From an uncultured Oscillospiraceae bacterium (GTDB taxonomy: Bacteria > Bacillota > Clostridia > Oscillospirales > Ruminococcaceae): a DNA stretch of 64,000 nucleotides. The stretch is from the NCBI GenBank assembly GCA_910584715.1, contig CAJUAN010000003.1, positions 1-64,000 on the forward strand, in the 5' to 3' direction. The position numbers and the translations under genes are program-made. The notes beneath the pieces are model-generated. The model saw only the letters and a list, made by a program, of their open reading frames with translations, made no database searches and was not told the DNA's origin. Positions 15,285 through 25,020 of the stretch are shown piece by piece; position 1 is the stretch's first letter, and every line of letters begins with the position of its first letter.

Positions 15285-17808
15285 ACCATGTCTTACCCTG
15301 TGAAACGTCTGCGGTAAGAGGTACATCAAGCTTTGCCGCACCCCGCATTTCCTCGCCCAGAACGGCAGCTGCTCGCTCCGCGTCCTTTTCGCTTACCTCG
15401 ATGATAAGCTCGTCGTGTACCTGCAATATCAGCCGCGCTTCAAGGTTTTCCGCCGCAAGACGACGATAGACCTTTATCATGGCTATCTTGATTATGTCCG
15501 CAGCGGTACCCTGTATAGGCGCGTTCATCGCCGCACGCTTGCCGAACGCCTGAATATTCTTGTTGGAATTTTTCAATTCTGGAATCGTTCTGCGCCTGCC
15601 GTACATCGTTTCAGCATAGCCCTTGGCTTTTGCGTCCTCCACGGTTTTTTCCATAAATCGGGAAACATTCGGGTACTTGGCAAGGTAGTTTTTGATGTAC
15701 CTGTCCGCCTCGGCTACGGTAACGTCTATATCTTTAGAAAGAGAAAACGCGCCGATACCGTACACAATGCCGAAATTTACCGCCTTTGCCGCCCGGCGCA
15801 TTTCGGAAGTTATCATGTCCGCAGGCATATCAAACACCTGTGCTGCAGTGGAGGTGTGAATATCCATGCCGTTTGCAAAGCCCTCCTGCATATTTTTATC
15901 GCCGCTCATATGGGCAAGGATACGCAGCTCGATTTGGCTGTAATCCGCGTCGAGAAGCACTTTTCCCTCTTCGGCAACAAAAAATTTACGCATATTCCGT
16001 CCCAGCTCCGTACGTACGGGAATATTCTGTACGTTAGGTTCCGCGGAAGAAATACGACCCGTGCGTGTCTCGGTCTGCTTAAACAGACTGTGTACCCTGC
16101 CGTCCTCCGCGACTACCTTTAAAAGTCCCTCAACATACGTAGAATTAAGCTTTGAAAGCTGTCTGTACTGCAAAATAAGGTCTACTATCTCGTGCTTGTT
16201 CCTAAGATTTTCCAGCACTTCCGCATTGGTGGAGTAGCCCGTTTTGGTTTTCTTGCCGGTGGGAAGTCCCATTTCCTCAAACAAAACCACACCCAGCTGC
16301 TTCGGCGAACCGATGTTGAACTCGTGTCCCGCCATAAAATAGATCTGCTGCTCTATGCCCGACATTTCCTCGGTAAGCGTTTCCCCGAAACGCTTTATAC
16401 CTTCTTTGTCGATTTTCACGCCGTAATGCTCCATGCTCGCCAGTACTTCGGTAAGCGGCAGCTCTATCTCGTTCAAAAGCCATGTCATTCCCTGTTTTTC
16501 TATTTCCGAAAGCATTACAGGAGCAAGGCTTGCGAGAGCGGCTATTTCCGCAAATTCCCCCAAATCGTCATATGTCGGCACGCCGTACTCCGCGCACATT
16601 CTCTCAACGGAATACTCCGCAGAATTGGTGTTCAGGACGTACCCCAGAATATCTGCGTCCGCAATAATATTTTTCAGTTTCCTGCCGTTTTCAAGGCAGA
16701 ATCGGTAAACCGGCTTCGCGCCTGTTGTGATTTTTTTGCAGCCGGAGGAAAGAAAATCAAGCTGCGTTTTAGGGTCGGAAACGGCGTACAGCTTGTTCCC
16801 GTCTGAGGGAAGAAGCTGCATTACTCCGTCCTTAAAAAGGAAAACGGCTTCGTTTATTTCGGAAATATTTCCCGAAAATTCCCCTGCCTCCGTGTATTTC
16901 CGCTTTTCCGGAGCAGCGGCTTTCGGAGCGTTTGCAGCAGCCGACGGCTTGACTTTAAGCCGTTCCAGAAGCTTAAACATTTCCAGCTCTGTCAACAGAC
17001 CCGATATTTTTTCCTCGTCTCTTTCGCCCATCTTATAGGCATTTATATCCATTTCTATCGGCGCGTTTTTCACGATAGTTGCAAGCCATTTGCTCTGCTC
17101 CGCGGCGGCTTTACCCGCTTCAAGCTTTGTCAGGACAGACTTTGTTGCAGCAACCTCGCCGTTTTCGAGAGCCGCATAAAGCTGCTCGACAGTGTGATAG
17201 TCCTTGATAAGCTGAGTGGCTGTCTTTTCTCCGATACCCTTAACGCCGCTGATGTTGTCGGAACTGTCCCCCATAAGAGCTTTCAGATCGATAAGCTCAA
17301 TAGGCGCAATGCCGTAATCCTCGGTAAATTTTTCCTCGTTGTATTTCACAGTGCCCTTGGTGCTGTGGTACAAAACTGTCACGTTGTCATTAATAAGCTG
17401 GAGGGAGTCCCTGTCCCCCGTAAGGACGAAGCACTCCTCTGCTTTATCGGCGCAGAGCTTTGAAAGCGTACCCAGAATATCGTCCGCCTCAAAGCCCTCG
17501 CACTCCACTATTTTTATTCCCAAAGCGGTCAGAAGCTCCTTTATCATCGGCATTTGCTGAGCAAGCTCCTCCGGCATTCCGTGACGGTTGGCTTTGTAGC
17601 TTTCCACAGCTTTGTGGCGGAATGTTGGTGCACGCAGGTCGAACGCCACTGCAACACAATCGGGAGAAATATCATTCATTACAGAAAGATAGATATTCAT
17701 AAACCCTGTTATTGCATTGGTGTACACTCCGTTTTTATTGGACAGCATTTTGATACCGTAAAAAGCGCGATTCATAATACTGTTTCCGTCAATTGCAAGA
17801 AGCTTCAT
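15268..17808 (-). CDS. polA: DNA polymerase I
   Basis: Fills gaps and removes primers during replication and repair. The 846-residue protein has an N-terminal 5'-3' exonuclease (1 to about 290: LLAIDGNSIMNRAF, FEADDILGT, GDSSDNISGV), a degenerate middle 3'-5' exonuclease region and a C-terminal polymerase (about 470-846: DADYSQIELRILAH, RRAAKAVNFGIVYG, QVHDELI). The middle region lacks the D-x-E proofreading residues, as in many Firmicutes. The ATG at 17808 has GGAGG 8 bases upstream; the frame runs on to 17919 but without support. Confidence 0.95.
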   Translation of the reverse strand: MKLLAIDGNSIMNRAFYGIKMLSNKNGVYTNAITGFMNIYLSVMNDISPDCVAVAFDLRAPTFRHKAVESYKANRHGMPEELAQQMPMIKELLTALGIKIVECEGFEADDILGTLSKLCADKAEECFVLTGDRDSLQLINDNVTVLYHSTKGTVKYNEEKFTEDYGIAPIELIDLKALMGDSSDNISGVKGIGEKTATQLIKDYHTVEQLYAALENGEVAATKSVLTKLEAGKAAAEQSKWLATIVKNAPIEMDINAYKMGERDEEKISGLLTELEMFKLLERLKVKPSAAANAPKAAAPEKRKYTEAGEFSGNISEINEAVFLFKDGVMQLLPSDGNKLYAVSDPKTQLDFLSSGCKKITTGAKPVYRFCLENGRKLKNIIADADILGYVLNTNSAEYSVERMCAEYGVPTYDDLGEFAEIAALASLAPVMLSEIEKQGMTWLLNEIELPLTEVLASMEHYGVKIDKEGIKRFGETLTEEMSGIEQQIYFMAGHEFNIGSPKQLGVVLFEEMGLPTGKKTKTGYSTNAEVLENLRNKHEIVDLILQYRQLSKLNSTYVEGLLKVVAEDGRVHSLFKQTETRTGRISSAEPNVQNIPVRTELGRNMRKFFVAEEGKVLLDADYSQIELRILAHMSGDKNMQEGFANGMDIHTSTAAQVFDMPADMITSEMRRAAKAVNFGIVYGIGAFSLSKDIDVTVAEADRYIKNYLAKYPNVSRFMEKTVEDAKAKGYAETMYGRRRTIPELKNSNKNIQAFGKRAAMNAPIQGTAADIIKIAMIKVYRRLAAENLEARLILQVHDELIIEVSEKDAERAAAVLGEEMRGAAKLDVPLTADVSQGKTWYDAKG

Positions 17809-17908
17809 AGTAAACCTCCGTAATAATTTATTATTAGAAATTGCAGAAATAATACGCAAATGCAATAAACAATCTGCAAATAGTCTGCAAATAATACATA
17901 TTTGCGCT

Positions 17909-18475
17909 TTATTTGACAAAATATTCTTTCAGCTGCCTTAACGCATCAGCACGGTGGCTGACCTCATTCTTCTCTTCGGCTGACATTTCCGCAAAGGATC
18001 TTTCACCGTACATAAAAATAGGGTCGTAGCCGAAGCCGTTTGTGCCGCGGTTCCCGTATCCTATCTTTCCAAAGACTTTTCCCGTGAAATAATGATCTTT
18101 TCCAGAGCTGTCAATATAGCAAATGCAGCAGGTGAAATTCGCACCGCGCTTTTCGTCTGGTACGTCCTTTAATTCCTCCAAAAGACGCTTTTTCCGCTGT
18201 CCCTCGGGAGCATACCGCGCGGAAAAAATTCCGGGCGCGCCGTCCAAAGCGTCAACCTCCAGACCGCTGTCGTCGGCGATAACGGGAAGTCCCGTCAGGT
18301 CGTACACCGCTTTCGCTTTCAGATACGCGTTTTCGGCAAAGGTTTTGCCGTTTTCCTCCACCTCGATATCCGCTCCCGCCTCGGACTGGGAAATGACATC
18401 TATTCCAGCAGGAGACAGTATTTCCCGCACCTCGCGGAGCTTATTGGCATTGTTTGATGCAAGAATTATTTTCAT
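17909..18475 (-). CDS. rdgB: XTP/dITP diphosphatase
   Basis: Removes non-canonical purine nucleotides (dITP, XTP) from the pool by hydrolysis to the monophosphate. The 188-residue protein has the Ham1/RdgB markers: ILASNNANKLREV at the start, ENGKTFAENAYLKA, IADDSGLEVDALDGAPG, and TNGFGYDPIF with SHRADALR near the end. It lies between ftsY and polA on the same strand, 12 bases from ftsY. It is near full family length. Confidence 0.95.
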   Translation of the reverse strand: MKIILASNNANKLREVREILSPAGIDVISQSEAGADIEVEENGKTFAENAYLKAKAVYDLTGLPVIADDSGLEVDALDGAPGIFSARYAPEGQRKKRLLEELKDVPDEKRGANFTCCICYIDSSGKDHYFTGKVFGKIGYGNRGTNGFGYDPIFMYGERSFAEMSAEEKNEVSHRADALRQLKEYFVK

Positions 18476-18487
18476 GTGAAATTCCCC

Positions 18488-19702
18488 CTATTCGTCATCA
18501 GCTTCGATTTCTTTGTTTTTCTTACCGAACGTGATTTCCTTAAAAAGAAATCCAAATTTTCCGTCTTTAAGACTCTTTTTCTCCTGCTCGGTATTTTGCG
18601 CCGCTTCTTCGGTTTCGGGGACTTCTTCCTCTATTTCTTCGGTAACATCTTCTGTTTCCGCATTTTCCGTTAAAATTTCCGATGTTTCCGTTTCTTCCGC
18701 AGCTGCTTCGGACGACTCCTTTTCGGAAATATTTTCGGGTTCTTCCTCCGCATTGTTATCGTCCAAATGCTCGTAATTGTAGTCGAAATCCGTTTCCGTT
18801 TCAAAGAGAGCGTCCACAAAATCACGGGCATGGAAATCCTGCAAATCGTCAAGCTTTTCGCCCACGCCCACAAGCTTGACCGGAATACCCAGCTCTCGAT
18901 GAATGGAAATGATGATACCGCCCTTTGCAGTACCGTCAAGCTTTGTGAGGACGATTCCGGTAATGTCAGCGGTCTCGCTGAAAAGCTTCGCCTGGTTTAC
19001 GGCGTTCTGACCCGTTGTTGAATCAAGGACAAGCAAGGTTTCAAGGGAACACCCCTCCGCTTGCTGATGTACTATTCTGCTGATCTTTTTCAGCTCGTCC
19101 ATAAGATTTTTCTTGTTGTGGAGACGTCCAGCAGTGTCGCAGATAAGCACGTCAATGTTCCGCGCCTTAGCAGCGGTAACCGCGTCGAATACTACAGCGG
19201 CGGGATCAGAGCCCTCCGCGTGCTTAACGATGTCAACGCCTGCCCGTTCCGTCCACACCTGAAGCTGGTCGATAGCCGCCGCCCTAAATGTGTCCGCCGC
19301 CGCCACAAGGACGTTTTTACCCTCGTTTTTGTACCGTGCCGCAAGCTTGCCGATTGTGGTGGTCTTGCCCGCTCCGTTTACGCCGATAACAAGTATAACC
19401 GCAGGCTTCGATGAAATGTCCAGACCCTTGTCCTCTCCCAGCATTTCGGTAATAATGTCTTTCAGCTCGTCCATGAGCTGCGCCGTTTCGGTCAGACCCT
19501 TTTCCTTGACCTTTTTCCGCAGCTCCCCGCATATTTCAAGAGAGGTCTCAACGCCGATATCGCAGGTTATGAGAAGCTCCTCCAGCTCCTCGAAAAAGTC
19601 CTCGTCGATCTTTGTAAAGGAGTTCATAAGGGCTTCAAGCTTGCCCATCATTGAGTCCTTTGTCTTTTTTAATCCTGCCGCAATTTTACTGAAAATATTC
19701 AT
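18488..19702 (-). CDS. ftsY: Signal recognition particle receptor FtsY
   Basis: The membrane-docking GTPase for the signal recognition particle. Residues 1-300 form the complete NG domain: GVNGAGKTT (107-115), DTFRAAA, DTAGRL (189-194), TKLDGTAKGG and GVGEKLDDL. Residues 301-404 are a very acidic, Glu-rich tail that ends in a basic stretch (KSLKDGKFGFLFKE and GKKNKE). FtsY proteins with an acidic A domain normally have it before the NG domain, so the order here is reversed. GGAGGC precedes the ATG. Confidence 0.94.
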   Translation of the reverse strand: MNIFSKIAAGLKKTKDSMMGKLEALMNSFTKIDEDFFEELEELLITCDIGVETSLEICGELRKKVKEKGLTETAQLMDELKDIITEMLGEDKGLDISSKPAVILVIGVNGAGKTTTIGKLAARYKNEGKNVLVAAADTFRAAAIDQLQVWTERAGVDIVKHAEGSDPAAVVFDAVTAAKARNIDVLICDTAGRLHNKKNLMDELKKISRIVHQQAEGCSLETLLVLDSTTGQNAVNQAKLFSETADITGIVLTKLDGTAKGGIIISIHRELGIPVKLVGVGEKLDDLQDFHARDFVDALFETETDFDYNYEHLDDNNAEEEPENISEKESSEAAAEETETSEILTENAETEDVTEEIEEEVPETEEAAQNTEQEKKSLKDGKFGFLFKEITFGKKNKEIEADDE

Positions 19703-19718
19703 AATTTGCCTCCTTGAT

Positions 19719-20075
19719 TTATGTATGTACTCTCTTTAAAAATTCTTTGATTTGTTCATCAGCATTTGGCTCTTCACGCAAAACCGTTATTACAATTTCT
19801 TTTAATTGGTCGTATGTTAATACTTGAATTTCTTCTTCATGACCCACAAAATCAATTGATAACACTATTTCATTTTCCTTACATATATTCTGACACGAAT
19901 CAATATCCATCATATCTTCATAGGTGTAAATATTATATGGGTCTCCGTCATAAAGACGGTGAAACATCATTTTGTTTGATAAAAATTCTTCGATACGTTC
20001 TAACCCATGCGGAGCATTAACCACGACATTAATAAAATCAATACTCCACTGTTTATTCGCTCTATCAATCAGCAT
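19719..20075 (-). CDS. Small acidic hypothetical protein
   Basis: 118 residues, acidic, no membrane segment. The central DGDPYNIYTYEDMMDID stretch and the beta/helix pattern are somewhat like toxin-immunity proteins, but I do not recognise the family. The gene is clearly AT-richer than ftsY and the nitroreductase gene beside it, which points to recent acquisition. AAAGGAAG precedes a start codon. Confidence 0.5.
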   Translation of the reverse strand: MLIDRANKQWSIDFINVVVNAPHGLERIEEFLSNKMMFHRLYDGDPYNIYTYEDMMDIDSCQNICKENEIVLSIDFVGHEEEIQVLTYDQLKEIVITVLREEPNADEQIKEFLKRVHT

Positions 20076-20114
20076 TTAAAATACAACTTCCTTTATTCAA
20101 ATTAAAGCACAGGA

Positions 20115-20651
20115 TTACTTATCGTCCGCGCCGAAAGTATTGAACCACGCCCGGCTTTCAAACGGCTTTTTCCGTACGTGAGTTATTTCTTCGTCAGCCT
20201 CTCCCACAGGCAGTATGCAGACAATTTTATAGTCATCGGGTATTCCCATATGCTCCGCAAGCTTTCCCGCAATATCGTCATCGTCGGTAATGTGTCCCTC
20301 GTACCAACAGCTTTCGTACCCCAGCGCCTTGATCGCCAGCAGCATATTTTCGATAGCCGCGCTGTAGTCCTGCACATTGAAGCATTTGTCTCTGTACGCG
20401 TAAATTTTCCGCGTAAGCACAAGAATAAAGCAAGGCGCGGTTTCCGCTACAGGCGGTACTATAAGGGACTTCAGTTCTCCGAGAAGCTTTTCGTCGTCGA
20501 CCGCAATAAACGATGTGGTCTGCTTGTTGCACCCCGACGGAGCCGCCGCCCCCGCTTCAAGAATCTTTATCAAATCGTCCTTAGGGACGGGGGTATTTTT
20601 ATATCTGCCCCGATAGCTTGTTCTGTTTTTGATAACGTCTAAAATATCCAT
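20115..20651 (-). CDS. Nitroreductase family flavoprotein
   Basis: 178 residues of the FMN-dependent nitroreductase fold: RTSYRGRYKNTPVP at the N-terminus (FMN phosphate binding), APSGCNKQTTSFI, and DYSAAIENMLLAIKALGYESCWYEG in the middle, as in small Clostridia nitroreductases. It probably reduces a nitro or quinone compound with NAD(P)H in the cytoplasm; the natural substrate is unknown. GGAGAA precedes the ATG. Confidence 0.82.
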   Translation of the reverse strand: MDILDVIKNRTSYRGRYKNTPVPKDDLIKILEAGAAAPSGCNKQTTSFIAVDDEKLLGELKSLIVPPVAETAPCFILVLTRKIYAYRDKCFNVQDYSAAIENMLLAIKALGYESCWYEGHITDDDDIAGKLAEHMGIPDDYKIVCILPVGEADEEITHVRKKPFESRAWFNTFGADDK

Positions 20652-20672
20652 AGATTCTCCTTATGCCGTCAT

Positions 20673-21314
20673 TTATTTTAATACAGACCGGCTGTAAATA
20701 TAAAATTCCTCCTGACTTTTTCTGTAGCCCTTCTCCTTTGGGGGAAATTTTTTATCGTACTCCTCTGCGTCCTTTTCGTCGAAATCGTACGCCGCGCTTT
20801 CGCGGTAGACCCACTTCCCGCCGTCAAGGAAACCGTCCGCCAATTCCATGACAAGCATAGCGCAAGGGTACCCGCCGCCGCTTACGGAAACGTTATATTT
20901 TTTACAGCTTTTGAAACCCATGGAGATGTAATTGCTTGGGTGTCCGAAAATTACCACTGCTCCGTAACCCATTTCCGCCGCCTTTTTAAGAGAATATTCT
21001 ATCAGCCTTTTTCCGTACCCTCTGCGCTGAAACTCCGGAGCGATACAAACGGGACCAAAGGTGAGAATTTCTTTCTCCGCGCCGTTTTCATCAATCAGCA
21101 AGGCTTTTGTGTACATAATATTTCCTATGATACGTCCGTCCAGCTCCGCGACTAAATCAAGCTCGGGGACAAAATCCTTGTGTCCCCGCAGAATATGGGC
21201 AAGATAATGCTCGCAGCAGCCAGGCACATTGATATTCCAGAATGCGTTTCTCGTAATATTTTCAACAGTTCCATAGTCGTTTTCCGTTTCATTTCTGATA
21301 ATTAATTTACCCAT
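20673..21314 (-). CDS. GNAT acetyltransferase, YhbS-like (COG3153)
   Basis: 213 residues. The N-terminal GNAT fold has IRNETENDYGTVENITRNAFW, FGPVCIAPEFQRRGYGKRLIEYSL (acetyl-CoA loop, about 88-111) and GAVVIFGHPSNYISMGFKSC, the signature of the YhbS/COG3153 group. A C-terminal extension ends in EKGYRKSQEEFY. Members act on proteins or small molecules; the substrate is unknown. GAGAGGT precedes the ATG. Confidence 0.8.
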   Translation of the reverse strand: MGKLIIRNETENDYGTVENITRNAFWNINVPGCCEHYLAHILRGHKDFVPELDLVAELDGRIIGNIMYTKALLIDENGAEKEILTFGPVCIAPEFQRRGYGKRLIEYSLKKAAEMGYGAVVIFGHPSNYISMGFKSCKKYNVSVSGGGYPCAMLVMELADGFLDGGKWVYRESAAYDFDEKDAEEYDKKFPPKEKGYRKSQEEFYIYSRSVLK

Positions 21315-21407
21315 TTTGACCTCTCAAATATTATATTTGCGATTATATAATAAGTACGTCACACACCAAAACATAATTATTTCTATGCTGTTTTCCGCGA
21401 TATGTCC

Positions 21408-21453
21408 ACGCGGAAATGCTGTTTCAAAGCTCAAGTTCACAACATTTCCGCGT
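21408..21453. repeat. 11-bp inverted repeat after smc
   Basis: ACGCGGAAATG (21408-21418) and CATTTCCGCGT (21443-21453) are exact inverted repeats around a 24-base loop, touching the smc stop codon. In the smc direction there is no T-run beyond it, so a standard terminator is not shown; RNA stabilisation is possible. Confidence 0.5.
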
Positions 21454-24400
21454 TAATTCGCCTCAATCTCCGCGGAAGTCTGGTCAAGCTTCAGAACACG
21501 GGAAATTCCCTTTTCCTGCATGGTAACACCGTACATAACGTCTGCCTCGTCCATGCTGCCGCGCCTGTGGGTAACCAGAATAAACTGAGTCGTATCGGTA
21601 AAATTCCGCAGATACTGAGCGTACTTTACAACGTTTATGTCGTCCAGAGCAGCCTCGATTTCGTCCAGTATGCAGAAAGGAGCGGGCTTTATTTTAAGTA
21701 TCGCAAAGTAGATCGCTATCGCCACAAACGCCTGCTCGCCGCCGGACAGCAGCGAAAGGCTCTTGATGACCTTGCCCGGAGGCGCAACGTTTATCTCGAT
21801 TCCCGATTCAAGCACGTCTTCGGGGTCGGTGAGGGTAAGTTCCGCACGTCCGCCGCCGAAAAGCTCCACAAAAATTTCCTTGAAGTTCTCATTTATCTGA
21901 TTGAAGCTTTCGCTGAACTGCCGCCTCATGTTATCGGTAAGCTCCTCGATAAGCTGTTCAAGCTCACGCTTCGAGGTCTCCACGTCGTCAAGCTGACCGC
22001 GCATAAAGTTGTACCGCTCGGATACTTCTTTGTACTCCTCTATCGCCGCCACGTTGACGTTTCCCAAGCTGCGTATCTTCTGCTTGATTTCGTTAAGCTC
22101 CCGCTGCACCGTCAGCAGATCCTCCACCGGAGCCGCAGTTTCCCTCGCCTCGGAAAGATACATTCCGTACTGCTCCTGCATATCGGAAATGATCCCGTCG
22201 TAGTTGTTTTGGACCGCGCCCTGGCGCTCCTCCAGCCTTGTCATTTCCCGCGAGAACTTTTCCCTGTCGTCCGTAAGGCTGCGTATCTTTATCCGTCCCT
22301 CGTTGGACTTTTGCTCCATTTCCCTTTTTGCGGACTGCTCCTCCAGTATTTTTGCGTTTATTTCCGACACCGCGTCCGCCGCGTTTTCCAATGAGGATTT
22401 CCGCTCTTCTATGAGCCTTTCCTTTTCGGAAATGATTTTTTTCTGCTCCTCCAAAGCCACCGCAAGCCGCGCGGAATTGTCCCCCAATGCGGAAAACTGC
22501 TCCTCAAGCTGCTTTATTTCCGCTTCCAAAGCGTCCTTGTCCTTGCTGCGTTCAAGCTGATAAAGCTTCATTTCCGACAGCTTTTCCGAAAGCTTTTCCC
22601 TTTTTTCCTTTATTTCCGAACGCATTTCCTCGCTGTCCGCCGCCTGCTTTTCCAGCTCCGCTATCTCTTTCTCGCATTTTTGGAGATTTTCCTCCGCTTC
22701 CGCAGTATTTCTGTCGTTTTCCTTTATTTTCTCCGCGTATCGCTTTGCGTTTTCGACCGCAGCCTTTATCTGCGACTCGTTCTGCTCCAGAAGCGACTCA
22801 ATGCGCTTTATTTCCGACTCGAAGCGTATTCTGTCCTCGCCAATGACCCTAAGCTCGTCCTTTGCGCCTTCGATGTCGAATCCAAGCTTGTCAGTCTCCG
22901 CCCGGAGCTTTTCCATGCTCTGTTTGACTTCCCCTATGCGCGCGGAAAGCTTGTTCCTTTCGTTTTCAAGCCTTTCTATGTCGTTCTTTCTTGTAAGTAC
23001 TCCGCTGGACTTAGCCGCCGAGCCTCCCGTAAAGGAACCGCCCGCGTTGATGACCTGACCGTCCAGCGTTACAATTTTGAATTTGTAGCCGTATTTTTTC
23101 GCAATTACCGTGGCGTCGTCAATGTCCTCCGCAACAACAATACGCCCCAAAAGCGAATTGAACACCCCCGTGAGATTTTCGTCAAAACCGACTATATCCA
23201 CCGCAAGGGAAACGAAACCTGCGCAGTCATCCAAGCCCCTCTCGGCAAGGCGGTTTCCCTTTACCGACGTGACCGGCAGAAACGTAGCCCGACCCGCCTT
23301 TGATTCCTGTAAAAGACGTATGCCCCGCTTTGCGGTTTCCTCGTTGTCCACAACGATATTCTGAAGCGCGCCACCCAAAGCCGTTTCAATAGCAAGGCTG
23401 TACTTTCCCTCGACCTTGATGAGCTGCGCCACAGAGCCGTACACGCCGCGAAGCTGACCCGTTTTGGACGCTTTCAGCACCTGCTTTAACGAGTGCGCGA
23501 AGCCCTCCATGCTGTTTTCAAGGTCTGTCAGCATTTTTATCCGCTGCTCCTTGTCGCGTATGGAGAAGCCGATATCCTCAAATTCTTTTTTAATCAGGGA
23601 CAGCTTTTCCGACCGTCCCTGCCATAGCTTTGTCAGACCGTTAACCCGGTTGTTCACCTCGCCGGATTTTTCCTCCAGCATACGCACGCCGTCCTCGGTC
23701 TCACGCTTTTCCGCGGAAAGCTGCTCGCCGTTTTCGCGGAGCTGCTCCTCCTGTTCGCGGCACTGCCTCAACTGCTCCGCAAGCTCGGTTTTTCCAGAAT
23801 CTCCCGACGTGACCGCGATTTTCAGCTCCGACTGCTTGATATAGAGCTTTCCCAGCGCGCCGTTAACGTCGGAAAACTTGCTGTCAAAGCTGTCCTGCTG
23901 GCTTGAAAGCTTGTTTAGCTCTTCGCTTGCTGCTTTGTGCTTTTCCTCGGTTTCGGAAATATCCTCCTCCGCTTTAGCGACCAGAGCAAGCTTTTCCTCT
24001 ATGATGCGCCGGTTTTCCTCACCGGAATTCTCCGCGTTTTCCCGCTGCTTTTCAATGTCGGAAATGGTCTCCCGACAGTGGGAAATGTCGTTCTCGAAAA
24101 CAGCTATATCCGAATGGAGCTGTGTGTTGGACTTTTCCGCTTCCAGTATTTTCGCCCGCATTTCCTCGATTTTCAGCGACGAGGACTCCATTTTTGTCTG
24201 TAAGTCCTCCGCCTCCGCTTCAAGGCGGGAAATATCCGCCTCCACCGCGTCGTACTCGCCTTTATTTATAAGTATTTTGTCGGAAATTTCCTCCAGGCGT
24301 GCTTTCAAATCGTCAAGCTGCTTGACCCATACCGCAATTTCCAGGGACTTTTTCCTGTCCGACAGCTCAAGGAATTTCGCCGCCTTTTCCGACTGAATAC

Positions 24401-25016
24401 GCAGAGGTTCAACGCGGCTTTCAAGCTCGCCCATGATATCATTTAGACGGAGAATGTTTTCCTGAGCCGCTGCAAGACGTCTTTCCGCCTCCGCTTTCTT
24501 GTAGCGGAATTTGGAAATTCCCGCCGCTTCCTCAAAGATTTCCCTGCGTTCTCCCGATTTTGCGGACACTATTTCCGCGACCCTGCCTTGCCCGATAATG
24601 GAGTAGCCGTCGCGGCCCAGACCCGTGTCCATAAAAAGCTCATAGATATCCTTCAGGCGCACCTGAGAGCCGTTTATCATGTACTCGCTTTCGCCGCTGC
24701 GGTAAAGCTTTCTCGTTACCGACACCCTGTCAGCGGGGACTTGCAGCAGACCTCGGTTATTGACTATGTTCAGCGTTACCTGCGCAAATCCCATAGCCTT
24801 GCGCTGAGTGGTTCCCGCAAAAATAACGTCCTCCATTTTGCCGCCCCGGAGGGTCTTCGAGGACTGCTCCCCGAGCACCCAGCGAACGGCGTCGCCGATG
24901 TTGGATTTTCCGCTTCCGTTGGGACCCACAACAGCGGTGAGACCCTTGTGAAAGTCCAGCTTTATCTTATCGGGGAACGATTTGAACCCCTGCATTTCAA
25001 GTGATTCCAGATACAT
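21453..25016 (-). CDS. smc: Chromosome segregation protein SMC
   Basis: The 1187-residue ATPase that compacts and separates chromosomes with ScpA and ScpB. The N-terminal head has Walker A GPNGSGKSN (32-40). Two long coiled coils flank a hinge at about 520-650 (GVYGSVAQLI, then GGSFTGGSAA). The C-terminal head has the signature LLSGGEQAFVA and Walker B CILDEIEAALDD. The length is typical. It begins 4 bases after the radical SAM gene, in the rnc-rSAM-smc order. Confidence 0.97.
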   Translation of the reverse strand: MYLESLEMQGFKSFPDKIKLDFHKGLTAVVGPNGSGKSNIGDAVRWVLGEQSSKTLRGGKMEDVIFAGTTQRKAMGFAQVTLNIVNNRGLLQVPADRVSVTRKLYRSGESEYMINGSQVRLKDIYELFMDTGLGRDGYSIIGQGRVAEIVSAKSGERREIFEEAAGISKFRYKKAEAERRLAAAQENILRLNDIMGELESRVEPLRIQSEKAAKFLELSDRKKSLEIAVWVKQLDDLKARLEEISDKILINKGEYDAVEADISRLEAEAEDLQTKMESSSLKIEEMRAKILEAEKSNTQLHSDIAVFENDISHCRETISDIEKQRENAENSGEENRRIIEEKLALVAKAEEDISETEEKHKAASEELNKLSSQQDSFDSKFSDVNGALGKLYIKQSELKIAVTSGDSGKTELAEQLRQCREQEEQLRENGEQLSAEKRETEDGVRMLEEKSGEVNNRVNGLTKLWQGRSEKLSLIKKEFEDIGFSIRDKEQRIKMLTDLENSMEGFAHSLKQVLKASKTGQLRGVYGSVAQLIKVEGKYSLAIETALGGALQNIVVDNEETAKRGIRLLQESKAGRATFLPVTSVKGNRLAERGLDDCAGFVSLAVDIVGFDENLTGVFNSLLGRIVVAEDIDDATVIAKKYGYKFKIVTLDGQVINAGGSFTGGSAAKSSGVLTRKNDIERLENERNKLSARIGEVKQSMEKLRAETDKLGFDIEGAKDELRVIGEDRIRFESEIKRIESLLEQNESQIKAAVENAKRYAEKIKENDRNTAEAEENLQKCEKEIAELEKQAADSEEMRSEIKEKREKLSEKLSEMKLYQLERSKDKDALEAEIKQLEEQFSALGDNSARLAVALEEQKKIISEKERLIEERKSSLENAADAVSEINAKILEEQSAKREMEQKSNEGRIKIRSLTDDREKFSREMTRLEERQGAVQNNYDGIISDMQEQYGMYLSEARETAAPVEDLLTVQRELNEIKQKIRSLGNVNVAAIEEYKEVSERYNFMRGQLDDVETSKRELEQLIEELTDNMRRQFSESFNQINENFKEIFVELFGGGRAELTLTDPEDVLESGIEINVAPPGKVIKSLSLLSGGEQAFVAIAIYFAILKIKPAPFCILDEIEAALDDINVVKYAQYLRNFTDTTQFILVTHRRGSMDEADVMYGVTMQEKGISRVLKLDQTSAEIEAN

Positions 25017-25020
25017 TTTT

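Noticed and set aside
17830..17900. Short repeats of TATTTGCAGA upstream of polA
   Set aside because: Only two near-copies in an AT-rich spacer; not enough to call an element.
21402..22394. 330-codon + strand frame opposite smc
   Set aside because: Antisense shadow; crosses the smc stop and the inverted repeat.
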